NCBI GenBank assembly: GCA_019095985.1
Contig: CM032663.1
Location: forward strand, 22,176,984-22,240,983
Reading direction: 5' to 3'
DNA length: 64,000 bases
Source: Streblospio benedicti
Lineage: Eukaryota; Annelida; Polychaeta; Spionida; Spionidae
Both the position numbers and the translations under genes were made by a program. Positions 36,088 to 47,487 of this stretch are shown one piece after another; positions within the stretch are counted from its first letter, which is position 1; the number at the start of each line of letters is the position of its first letter. A model generated the notes under the pieces. That model saw nothing but the letters and a program-made list of their open reading frames with translations, was not told the origin of the DNA and ran no database searches.

Positions 36088-39000
36088 ATACGGAGGCCAC
36101 GGACCAGTCTGCAGAAGACTCTGCCAAACCATGGGTAGAACTATGTGTAGACTTTTCCCAGACAACGACATGTCATGGTGTTCGCTTTCTTACCGAACCA
36201 TCCCGCTTCTTTCTTCGCAGAGTGACATGGACACTCTTCCTGTTACTAGCTACCGTGGCTTTCATGTACCTCATGATCACCAAGCTCATGTTCTTCTTTC
36301 AATACAACAAGGTGGTGAATGTCGCAGTTGTGTACAACATCTCAATGAAGTTTCCAGCTGTGACCGTATGTAATGAGAACCCTTTTGAACTGACCGCACT
36401 CAATGACCTGTCTATGGTGGACACCATCAGAGGTGTCAGAATGAGGCTTGAAAACAACCGACATTGAAATAAAGAGGAACAGAGGAAAAACAGACTTTTT
36501 ACTCTTGACACACACATTTGCAGTTTGCCCGAAAATCAATCAAAATATGAAATAGCACACATAAACAATATCCCAAGATATGTTTGCAGAGATGTGTGCC
36601 TTGATTTCTATGATTCACGATGCCTAGGTATTTTCTATAACAGAGAATTAAAGCAGTGCATCATATCATCGTACGTGGGTGAAGGTGCCAATACAACCAA
36701 TATAATTGTTTGTGATCAGCAGTACACATGGGAGTTCTACAGTAAGAAAAGAGTTATAGAACAATATGAGTTTTTATGTACATTTGAAAACAGCGATTGT
36801 GAAAATCTTGTGAATGGCACAAATGAAGAATTTCAGAATGAATTTACTATCATCTCTACAAGCTCGAAAGTAATATTTGGTCCAATATATCATCATGGAA
36901 CCGTTGGTCTTCAAACTCTGAGGGATGTTACTTTGAATTCATTTTCTGGGCACGTGTTAGCATTTCTAAATGTTCGAGACAATGAATTGTGTAAAGGAAT
37001 CGTATCAACACAGTTACTAAATACAACAGGAATGTGTCTTGAATTGTTCTACGTAATATTTAGTAGTCCCCGGAATTATAAGACAACGTTTCTAATACAT
37101 CTTATTGGGGAAGATTTAAGTGCTATACTATTATTTCAGACAACAATTTATGATGATTGGCGTGCCTGGACTTGGTCCCGCAAGTTCTTTCAGCTTCCGG
37201 ATGGAATATTCAGAATTCAGTTTAAAGCAGAATGTAAAAATATATATGACCATATGCCTATGCCTGGTGGTAAACTCCAAGGTGTAGCCATAGACAACCT
37301 GTCTGTCAGCAGATGTAGTAGGTTTTCAGAACAGCAATGTCGTAGATATGCAGTTTTACTAGGGATTACTCAGAACTTGCCCTACTGTCCGTGTGAGCCT
37401 GGCTGGTTTCGTTGTCACTTGGATGGTCTCTGTATTCCGGAACGCCTCGCGTGTAATGGTCAAAAGGACTGTCTTGATGGCTCAGATGAGGTTGAACCTT
37501 GTGGTGAAAAAATACAAATCACCTGTGATTTTGAAGATGCCTTTTTATGTGGTTACACAACAGACAGATGGATGTGGAATAAGGTCACAACACGTCACTT
37601 TTATAAACATATTAAAACGGATGGAAAGCAATCCAGACTAGGCCATTACATGGCTCCAGCTTACAAAAATATCAGAAGAGGTAATGTTGTCTACTTAACC
37701 TCACCGCAGAAGACATTTACAACAACTCAACGTCTAACATTTAAAGTTAAAGTTTTCAACAAGGATAGGACAGTTGAACACGACAAGCATGGGGAAGGTA
37801 AACTAGAAGCTCTTCTGATATATAAACATGGGTATATGGATAAGATTCCTATATATACGCAGCAGAATGATGATTGGGACTTCGTGCAGACGTGTGTCCC
37901 CTCTGGCACATATTCTGTGGTATTTAGAGTTGTATTTATGTACGTTTTAAATGCCGATGTCCTAGATCCATTACCTGCTGTGGATTTTGTGACTCTTGAA
38001 GAAGACGAGTGCATCCCAGGGAATGCGACTTACCGTGAACATAGCTGTGATTTGCAGAACCCATCTTGCTACCCATTACAAATATATGTTTCACCTGATA
38101 CATACTCATATCAATGGTTACCCACTGGAAAATCAATCAGTTTATTTTTCTTAGAAACCCCTGTCACCTATCTTTATGATACAGGCTACAGCTTGTACTT
38201 TCTTACTTTTCCTGCAATAGAGGTGTCTCAAAACAGTTGTTTAAGTTTCAATGTACGGTCTGATATCCAAACCCTCACAAATTTAATTCAGCTTTCTGAG
38301 GTAACCATTAGTATACATTGTATTACAGGTGGGTGTGATACTATCTTTCGCATGGAGACGGTCAGGCTGGAATACAGAATGATTGAGATTGATGTTCCTG
38401 TTACAAGATATGATTCTCTTATTGTCACAACACTAGTGTTCCAATTGGCTGCCACTATTGACTCTAAGTTACTTATTGAGCCACTTTATGACGTTGATTT
38501 TTATACAGAAGGAATGTTGAATGTTTATGACGTATCTATTACAGCGAATCCTTGCAACATTGATGATAGATTCGATGTTAACAGACCTCTATCTGGTGAT
38601 GAAGGTAATTCACTTGACTCGTCTCGATGATGAGATTATTAAAGATCATTCATCTGTTTGTGTTAATGAGGAATTGAGATCTACAAACTTTACTAATATC
38701 AATGTTCAAGATACAGGCCCATATTTAGGAAGTTTTGATATCACTACTTTTCATCTACGTTGCAATGAATCCGTTGACTTTCTCACCTCTACTTCACATA
38801 AATTTGATAACTTCCTGTTGGACTGTCATTGGAATAACATGAAAGATCCAGGTTGTGGCTTGGTAGAGCCTGTCAACACAGATCTTGGACTTTGTTACAC
38901 GTTCAATGCCAATGGAGAGTCAGCCCTGTCCACCTCTTCTACTGGTATTGGACTAGCCTTGCTTGTTAATATAGAGCAATACGCTTACATGAAGGGCTTT

Positions 39001-40494
39001 ACAAACTTTGCAGGCGTTAAAGTGTTCCTCCATGACCAAAAAGAGCTTCCAATGGTCAAGGATCTGGGAATAGCAGTACCGTCTGGCGTGCGAGGTCTGC
39101 TTTCTGTCAAATACTCTGAACTCATAAGTACAGAGGCACCATGGGGGAACTGCTCAGACGAGCCATCTTTATACTATGAAAATGAACCCTACACCAGGTA
39201 CCGTTGCTTGAGAGCTTGTGAGACCAAGGCTCTGCTCAAGTCATGTGGGTGCAGAGATGTCTACATGCAAGGTCCCGGTGAGATGTGCAATGTGTCAACT
39301 TACCTTCAGTGTGTGAAGGGAAAGCGGCAACTGCTAAACACAAACTGCTCCTGTCACGAACCATGCCACTCGCAGAGATTCTCAGCTGATGTCTCTTATT
39401 CACAGATTTCAGTATCTCATTCTGACAGTCTCCTTAGTAAGCACAAGAATTTTATCAAGAAGAAATTGTTAGCCAGTGCTGAAGTTAGACACAGAATCGA
39501 GTCTAAAAGTTTCATAACTACAATGAATTTCCTGAAAAACAACACTGACAAGCATTTGCTTCTGAAGAAATTTATTAGAGAATCTTTTGTACAAAATTAT
39601 AAGACAAGTAAACGAATTGAAAAATGCCTAGAGGAGTTCAGACATGCAGTTATTGAAGACACTGGGCGCCTTGGTAGAACATTCAAGAACGTGAACCAAG
39701 ATATAGAATTGGTTTATTCTGATTCTGTTATCGGTGAAATAGTTATTAAGAAGCTAGTACATCAAGAACAGTTTATTACTAATCTCTTCAATAAGCATCT
39801 TGACGGGAGTCTAACAAAGCTTGACCTCGCAGACAGCATAGATGAATTATCCTCGATATTAGATGACACACAGGTGTTGATAGATGAAATCAACACTAAT
39901 GTTTTGCATCCTTTGCGAATTTTCATTGGTTCCGAAAAACAGGAGCTACTTGGTGTGTATGATGACTTTGGATGGGAAAGAGGGCATTCATACAACAATA
40001 CATTGTTGTTTATCAATTGCATTCCATATGTTATCAAAGAGAATGTTGGCACAGGTTTCAACAAGCATAATAGGTGTGAGCGAGTCAAAAGGTTTAGCTC
40101 TATAGAGGCAAGAGAACCCATCAATGAGTACTACGACACACTAACGTCGATAGTTGATGACCTAAAGAAGAAGTTGACGGCCAAGCACATAGACTTTCAG
40201 CAGGCAGTTCGTGCTTGTCAAGATTACCTACGGGTGTACATGAACAGGGCGGAGAATACGGCTGACATAGACCATGACTTTATACAATCCAATCTCATTA
40301 TGCTCGACGTTTTTTATGGGGAGCTTAAGTATGAGTCTGTCGTCCATGAGCCTGCCTACGACATGACCTCATTCTTCAGCGATTTTGGTGGCTACATGGG
40401 TTTACTGCTTGGTTGTAGTGTGATGACTGTCCTTGAAGTATTTGATCTCCTTATTTATAATACACTGGTGAAATGCAAGGAAAAAGGAATCTAA
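36088..40494 (+). CDS. DEG/ENaC channel with PAN, MAM and LDLa modules
   Basis: A DEG/ENaC-family cation channel subunit in one exon of about 4.4 kb. It opens after acceptor TACTTCAG|AT (36087/36088), so a short upstream exon must supply the ATG. Cytosolic: the gating motif CHGVR (about 36165-36180). TM1: WTLFLLLATVAFMYLMI (36228-36280), then FPAVTVCNENPF. Ectodomain: a PAN/apple-like cysteine module (about 36580-36760), MAM 1 (36770-37325, ending GVAIDNLSVSRC), an LDLa repeat (37384-37500, ending CNGQKDCLDGSDEVEPC), MAM 2 (37530-38020), a third MAM-like module (38040-38570), then the family cysteine core (38660-39420: GLCYTFN, YTRYRCLRACETKALLKSCG, CSCHEPC). About 290 mostly helical residues (39420-40290) separate this from the pre-TM2 helix FYGELKYES. 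TM2 at 40366-40460 has GGYMGLLLGCS, so the G-x-S selectivity filter reads GCS. Oddities: an in-frame TGA at 36465-36467 after NNRH, where many relatives would continue, and a +1 frame change within about 38580-38625. Both could be sequence errors, a null allele or recoding; long open frames on both sides argue against old decay. Confidence 0.85.
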
Positions 40495-40615
40495 AAAATG
40501 TAACGGTAAGACACATACACAAAAACCACGTAATGGATTCAAGAGATCTCAAATTCAACTAGATCAAAAGTGTTCAAAGAACACCGCATCGCTAGAACAA
40601 CGTTGACTTATGGAC

Positions 40616-40621
40616 AATAAA
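40616..40621 (+). terminator. polyadenylation signal of the channel gene
   Basis: AATAAA 122 bp after the channel stop codon at 40494. Confidence 0.5.
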
Positions 40622-40720
40622 TATGTTTGCTAAACTATTTTGGAAATCATGCTTAAAAGTACACATTTACAATGTACCGGGTATATAATCAGCCACAAAT
40701 AATATGCCATTGTAGGAATT

Positions 40721-40782
40721 GACCACTCGATTGTCGTGTCAATCGTGAAATTGGGCATGATTGACACGACAATCGAGTGGTC
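40721..40782. repeat. 24-bp perfect hairpin with 14-nt loop
   Basis: The left arm 40721-40744 (starting GACCACTCGATTGTC) and right arm 40759-40782 are perfect reverse complements, separated by GTGAAATTGGGCAT. It lies about 100 bp past the channel's AATAAA. It could be a miniature palindromic repeat or an RNA hairpin; the sequence alone does not decide. Confidence 0.8.
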
Positions 40783-41047
40783 ATTCACAATTCTATCATG
40801 ACTAAAATCCATTTTATTTTAAAATAAATCATATTATAACATTCTCATTGCAAGTCAATTTCGTTTGTTTTGAGCGCGCGGAGACCACTACTACGGCGTT
40901 AGTCTAAACTTCTGCTCTCAGCTAGACAGAACACGCCTTGGGACGTCAGCGGCTGTATTGATAATGTGGGTTGATCCGGTTTTTAGACTGGCGCCGTTTT
41001 TGCCATGCAGTGTTAAGTAGACTTTTTTGCAGTTGATAATGAATCTG

Positions 41048-41215
41048 GTTCATCGGTAAACCTTCTAGCTTGTTTAATTGGCAGACATACAATAATGAAT
41101 AGTTCGGCCCTGTGGAAAACACAGTTTAATTGGCAAAATCACTACAGTGTCACTTCACAGCCCATAGTTGTGTAAAGTTGGAACGGAATCGGTTCATCGG
41201 TAAACCTTCTAGCTT
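41048..41215. repeat. direct repeat, 141-bp spacing
   Basis: GGTTCATCGGTAAACCTTCT and a few following bases occur at about 41048 and again at about 41189. TTTAATTGGCA is also doubled between them. Function unknown. Confidence 0.6.
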
Positions 41216-41279
41216 GTCCAGCTTTTTACTTCAGCTGCTGAAGCGATGCAAAAATAAAATGACGACACAGTCATTGAAA

Positions 41280-41826
41280 CTGTACTGTCTTTTGATGGAA
41301 ATATGTTTTTGTATTCAGTCTGTTCATTATAAATAGTATTGCACTCCTTGGGTTTACACCTTTTTGTGTAAAATTTACAGCTACATTTGGAGAGCTTTTA
41401 ATTCTTCTCGGAATCTTTGTCAGTTTGCTGATCCACTTTTTCTCCGTTTGATACTGGTGAGACGTCATCTGCAGTCAAGGTTTTGTTGCACATGCCATCG
41501 AGGGTCTCGACTTTTTATTTTGAGTACGATTTGAGATATCTGATGTGTATCCGGTCAATGGGGTGCGCGTTACGACCCACAATGTTACCTTGTCTAAACT
41601 TATTAGCTAAATGGGTTTTGCCTGGCTGTTTGTTGTTAGTTATATAGACGTGCAAAGAGGTGCTGGCTGGGTCTTCGCCTTTCTGGTCTTCTGTGCTAGT
41701 CAAAGCTGTTATAAAGCGTCTTAAACATTTTAACAAAAGAGAACACTGTTCCACTATTGCGGAGCGTGACAAAATGTATATAATCCCTGAGACTCTGATC
41801 TTTCCCCTCTGTGGTGGACATGTCAA
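41280..41826 (-). pseudogene. possible coding remnant, unrecognised
   Basis: The minus strand has a 103-codon open frame (41826-41515). After its stop, the next 230 bp read as protein-like sequence with a cysteine cluster (CSCKFYTKRCKPKEC) and one internal stop. No family was recognised; it could be a transposon or gene fragment, or chance. Confidence 0.25.
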
Positions 41827-42495
41827 TATATAAGCCAGTTTTCCACCTTCCTCACCTTCTTTTTGTGATCTTTGTGTTCGAGACTACGAGATTTGGGTAG
41901 TCAGTGAACGCGCCATGTACACGCAACTAATGTGTGTGTGGGGTATTGTTTGTTTTCATGATAACACTCAATAGTTGCATGTATAGAGATGTATCAAAAT
42001 TCATCGTATGCATTACATAGATATGCTAGTATCCTTGTTATATATCATACTACACTGTGTAATAAAATAAAGTATGATTATCACATAGTCAGCGGTCATG
42101 TGATGTGTCGATGGTGTGTAACTGTGCGAGGATCTTCATTTACATCTAACAACAAATCCCAGTAGGCCTACGTATTTTGTACTAATTAATGGGCAAATGA
42201 TTAGAAAAGTTTATTGTATGTAGTTTGAAGTCCCCTCAGAATTTGTAAAAATGTTACTTCATTTGGGTTCAGTAATGTTTTTCTTGCTCCTACTGGGCAA
42301 TGTTATTACAAGAAAATACAAAGCTGGTATTTCCTATTTAGACTGGTATCAAATTGTGCTTATAGCCTTATATATTTGCTATATAAAATACTTCAACCTC
42401 AGTGGCATACCAACTGTTTCAATGTTTTTCCAAGTGGGTATGTGAAATGTATATAGTGTTACATTTAGTGTTATGTTAATCAAATGTCTCCTCGT

Positions 42496-43326
42496 CACGG
42501 TGTTCAATCGATCTCCAGTTAATGTGCGTAATAAACAGAGCTGGTGTGGAAATCAAGAGCTTTTGTGCGGGAAATGTTTACTTTTGAAATTACAGGTTCT
42601 GATTTTTCACTGCAGGTAGTATAAATATCTGTCTTTGGCACAAATTATTTGGTCTATGCACCATGGGAATATCTGTAGTGTCTATGAATGGTTTGTATGT
42701 CCACTTACATGGTCTTGTGTTTGCTGCTAAATCTGCAATAGTTGAAGACCCTTGTTCTATATGGCTGTCAACTGTCAGAAAATGAGTGATATTTTGCCTC
42801 GTATTGCTTTGTCAAGCCGTAATATGGGTTAGCTGTGTTGTGTATACTTGACTGAAAACTACCTTATGCATTGCATCTAGATTATCAACTTATATATTGT
42901 GTTAAGTCTCCAAAGCCACAGAAACTGGTTTGCTCCTCATATGAAAACTGTTGATCACAGCTTCCACGACTTTGTAATCTGTTTTAATCAACTTTGAGAT
43001 ACATTCCTGTTCATATCTTGCCTGAATTAAGCGGCTTTACAGCCACAATATCCGTCATTTTCCATCAGATGACACCAATTTTGAAGGGGGTGGTTATGTA
43101 TTGCAGACTTAGCAGCAGAAACCAACCCAGATGAGTGGAGATAAAACGCATCAGTATGTTCCAGAGGTATTCTCATTATAGTGCATGGACGACAGAAATT
43201 GTGCTTAAGATTGATTTTCAGCCTGTTTACAGTGAAAAATCCAAATGTCTGATTTCAAAAGTAAACATTTACCGCACAAAAAGCTCTTGATTACGCACAT
43301 TAACTGGAGATCGATTGAACGCCGTG
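42496..43326. mobile_element. DNA transposon derivative with about 110-bp inverted repeats
   Basis: The left arm starts CACGGTGTTCAATCGATCTC (42496 to about 42617) and is the inverse of the right arm (about 43220-43326), with shared phrases GTTAATGTGCGTAAT, AAATGTTTACTTTTGAAAT and TTTTTCACTG. The left arm carries a small extra insert. The 600-bp middle has no intact frame. No clear target duplication was found, so the superfamily is open. Confidence 0.7.
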
Positions 43327-43329
43327 CTC

Positions 43330-44450
43330 ATAGTGTACTGCATTATTATATGCCTAAAAAGTTGTATTTGATGATTTTTTAACTGTTAAAATGTAAAATG
43401 TATATTTGAGGCACTTGTACATATACACTTTATAGCTTACTAAATTTATTGTTACATTATAAATACACTAGATATATTATTACTTTATTTCTCAAAAGAT
43501 ACTGTGTCCAATTTTGGCACTTTGCCAATTCTGGTTTACCTACCAGAGCCATTTTAATGTTTTTGTCATACTTACACGATAGTTTCAATACTGTTTCAAA
43601 CATGACCATCAAATTGGCATAATGGTTATATTGTGAACAAAGTGAGTGTAAATTTAGACCCACACCTGATCCTACGTAGCCCGCCATCTTCAGAAAGACG
43701 GCGGGGTTCCAAGGCATGTGACGCTCGCCAGGAGCGTCTAAGGTTTGATGACTCTTGGGCCGACTCCTCAGCGTAATTATGTAACCACATGTACACCATG
43801 CACCTAGGTTCTGGAACCCCACTGCGCGGTTGGTGTTCAACACCTAGGTTAAGTAGGTTTCATGAAAGGCCTCCTCGTGGACTCCGCACCAGTGCTGACA
43901 CAGCGTGCTTTGAGTGTCCCCGAATGGAAGCTGTGTCTTCAGCTATATAATAGCCTATCTCAAGGCCTTTAAATGATCTGACATTAAGGCCTATTCTAAA
44001 AGCCTCTGTATGACGTCAATTTTGCAAAGAGTTTTGCTAAAGTGACGTCATTTACTAAAAGCACATGGCTTCTATTTTAGAAACAGCAGTCCAGCTGTAG
44101 TTGGGTATTTTCCCGTTTAAGCACGTGGTACTGTTTATTTGTAATGTGTTTCTGGTTCATTAATTCACACATAAGCCAGCCCAGCCCTAGTTAGTAACAG
44201 AAGCTTTAGCATGTGGTACTGTTTATTTATATTGGGGAATGTTTGATGATGTTCTGTTTAGTAATAGTTTGTTTATTTGATACTCTATTGTTATCTGATC
44301 ATGGATAATGAAGCTGACATCCTTATTTGTTTTTATTGGTGTACTGTAGTTAACCTTTTGGGGACTATTATTTGGGGGTGTATCCATTTTGATAAAAAGA
44401 AACTAAGTCATACATGTAAAAGTAACTGAGAAACACATCAAGTATACATA
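43330..44450. other. intergenic with small hairpins
   Basis: No gene recognised. Two short GC-rich stem-loops occur at about 43680-43706 (CCGCC...GGCGG) and 43723-43739 (GACGCTC, loop, GAGCGTC), and ACACCTAGGTT-like words recur at about 43799 and 43841. This may be part of a structured repeat. Confidence 0.3.
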
Positions 44451-44457
44451 CATAATA

Positions 44458-44535
44458 TCTTGGCTGACCCTTACCTGATCACCCATGCATGCTGCTGCAG
44501 TGTCTTGGCTGACCCTTACCTGATCACCCATGCAT
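44458..44535. repeat. 33-bp tandem duplication
   Basis: TCTTGGCTGACCCTTACCTG and the next 13 bases occur at 44458-44490 and again at 44503-44535. Confidence 0.9.
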
Positions 44536-44651
44536 ACATGTTCTGCTGCTTCTGCAGCTGTTGCTAGTGATTACTCTGGTTTTAAAGGCTATAACAGGGC
44601 AGGATGTTTGAGGCTGCATATTTAATATCAGTGGAATGCCTAGGGTTTCGT

Positions 44652-44790
44652 AAAAGACCTTATATCTGTTAGAGCTAGAGGCTGTCACAATTGTACTTGC
44701 TCTTTATCTTTGCACTTAATATATGGTTGACACGAGTGGTTTATGTAATACATGTAATAGAGATAAAAACTATTAGATATAAGGTCTTTT
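44652..44790. mobile_element. small inverted-repeat element
   Basis: Perfect 16-bp inverted ends (AAAAGACCTTATATCT and its complement) bound 139 bp of non-coding DNA. Possible MITE; no clear target duplication. Confidence 0.4.
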
Positions 44791-45579
44791 GAAAGACTAG
44801 CTATATAAATACAGTGGTAGGAGCTTGCTTGCAAGAACAGTGATAGTAAAATTGAATTCACAAGCACACTTGGGGAAAATATATATACAGTTGTTCACTA
44901 AAAGTTAAGTATTGTGTTAATCACATGAAAATGTATTAAATGATGGGTCATAGGAACATACATTGTTCATCAAATGAAATAATTGGCTCTATGCCTAAAA
45001 CTTTTACATTTTCACATAACTTCAATCAGTATTATGGAGGGTGGGCTTTTAAAGTAAGTGGGTAATTACATGAGCATCATGATTAACAATAATAGATAAA
45101 TATTTGTTCTGGTGTTTATGGTTGTGTATATAATTATAAATTTACTATACTTCCACCTATCAATCTGTGCATAACATTGCACAAACAGAATCCTTTATGG
45201 TTGAATGAATTCACATGAGTCATCAGACATAGCAATATTACAGTGCGACTTTGCATTGTGGGTGCTTTCTAAACATGATTAAGGTAAATATCCCTATTAC
45301 CAATGAATGAGTCAATGTTGTTCTAGCAACGCTGAACACTTTTGATCTAGTTAATTAAAGAATTTGCTTGATGAGCTCTAGTTACTTAAGCAGGATTCAC
45401 TAGTGGATGGAATGGGCTTAAGTTTTTATAGGTAAGTCGTTAGGGACAATACAAGTCGACATTAGTGGAAGCTGTAAAACAATTAGAAAAGAATAAGATA
45501 AGCACCTATGTATTTATGAATGTGAAGGTGTGTTAATTCCTGCGAGTAGATAAAAATAGCTATAGCTTGCGCATGAAAA

Positions 45580-45727
45580 TACAGTAGAACTAGTCCGTAA
45601 TGACCAGGCTGAGGTATCAACAGAGGTGGTTTCTTTATGGACATTAATGGCAGTGTCCTTATGAAGGATTGTGATCAAGTGAACAGGTCTCTTCATACAG
45701 GTGGTCTTAACTGGAGGTTCTACTATA
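45580..45727. mobile_element. CAGT-ended MITE
   Basis: Begins TACAGTAGAACTAGTCCG and ends GGAGGTTCTACTATA, inverted, 148 bp, flanked by TA. Confidence 0.7.
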
Positions 45728-45729
45728 GG

Positions 45730-46965
45730 TATGCAGCAGTGTCCCCTTGTTTTATTTATCTCAAAGTAAGGTACTAGAAATACATGTCAAGTATAGGTAG
45801 TCCTGGTTATTTTGAATCAATATCACAGTTTGAGTAAAAAACTTTTTGACTCCAAAAATCAACAAAATTGGGAAGGTTTTTCGCTTACAATATCTATTAT
45901 GCTAGCATTACAGATTAAGTACCATGTGTATTAATTTGTTTGATTTGTTGTAGTATCAAAAAGACAATACCTACAGTGTTCATATTTTATTCATTTCTAC
46001 ATTGTAAGTAAAGACACAACAATCTACAATTCTACCATTCATGTAAAAACAGTTTCGCTACTAGTGCAATGAGTAAAAAGTGTAAATTTACAAGTAAATG
46101 AACACCAATTAAAATGGTGGCATTTCAAATTGTCCACGACAGAAACACTGTTACTGACAATTGAGAAAAATAGTAAATGTGCTAAAATAACTATCACAAT
46201 CTTGAGAAATGGCTATTACATTCTTTCTTTCTTTTTTCAATGGAAAACAGTGAAATGATACAATTTAAAACCAGTTAACACTAGCTAACACTGCCGTTGC
46301 TTTGCAATAAAGGTGTTCATAGTGTTGAGAAATATGCAATATAATCTGAGCTGTATTTTAAACAATTGAAAATAATTTTTTCTAAAATACCATACTACTG
46401 TGCATAAAGGTTTGTGGGCATTGACAATGAGCTTTAATATTTTAATAGAGTCTTACTGTATCCATAGATGAAAATGTCCATTAGTATTCTAAAATATGTG
46501 AAAATTGCAATTGGATTTGCGCGTGCAAGGATATGTTTGTTTTTTTATGTTTTATCATGATCAACACAGTATTCATTACACTTTACTTAGTGTATATGTA
46601 TTAAGTAAAACAATTTAATCACTTTATAAGGTCAAAATATAAGTATAATATACACCTAATAATTTATAACTTTATCAACCCAATGAACTATTTTTTTTTT
46701 TTTTAATAAATTTTACCAACAGCAAATGAAAATAATAATCAACAAAATGTACGAAAATTAGAATATGATAAAATGTCACATTATTACAATTGATTCAGAT
46801 GAAGAATCCTATCCGTCAAGATCGCTTGGGAAAAGTCACCAAGCATGCAGTGACAATACAATGACATGAGCAGATTTATCACTTGAGCATCTAAAATATT
46901 CAAATGCCATCACATTAAAAACAGAAAAATTACATTTTTTATTCAAATTTCTTAACTCAACATTG
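45730..46965. other. intergenic, no gene recognised
   Basis: Very AT-rich with frequent stops and a poly-T run near 46690. Confidence 0.4.
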
Positions 46966-46969
46966 TAGG

Positions 46970-47207
46970 TTAATTCATGGGCCCCAGCATCATGGGAGGG
47001 TGTGTATGGTATGTATACTGCATTGATTTACACATACTATACCATACACATTACTACTATTATATAATAGTAGTAATGTGTATACTTGTCCACCATATAT
47101 ATAACTACTATTATATAATGGTAGTAATGTGTATTATATAGTGTTTGTAAATCATAGTAGTATACATACCACACACCCCTTCCATGATGCTGGGGCCCAT
47201 GGGTTAA
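46970..47207. mobile_element. TTAA-flanked palindromic MITE, piggyBac-like
   Basis: Both edges are TTAA (46970-46973 and 47204-47207). The long inverted arms contain ATGGGCCCCAGCATCATGG and GTATGTATACT. The centre holds two further palindromes built on ACTACTATTATATAATAGTAGT. A TTAA target suggests piggyBac-type mobilisation. The repeated block 47208-52815 begins exactly at its right edge. Confidence 0.65.
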
Positions 47208-47307
47208 TTAGACTTATTAAGCATTCACAGTGTTTACATGCTGGAGATCTGAAGTGTATATCTGTATAGTGTCTTTCACTGGACTAGGTTTTGAAGCTAA
47301 TTACATG

Positions 47308-47487
47308 TACAGTAGAACCTTGCTCGTTGATATTGCTTATCTTGAACTTTCTGTTACCTTAAGGTTAGTTTTATTTTTGCTTTCAACTACATTATTAACA
47401 TTTATCAGTTGGTGATCTTGAATATTAGGCCATCTCCAGCATTTTATAGTTCTCCCTAAAAGTTCAAGATAATGACTTTCTACTGTA
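47308..47487. mobile_element. CAGT-ended MITE (block copy A)
   Basis: Begins TACAGTAGAACCTTGCTCG and ends TTTCTACTGTA, with an inner inverted pair (ATCTTGAACTTT near the left, AAAAGTTCAAGAT near the right). Confidence 0.7.

Noticed and set aside
37727-38136. Minus-strand open frames inside the channel gene
   Set aside because: Antisense shadows; the plus frame carries the recognised MAM and LDLa domains.
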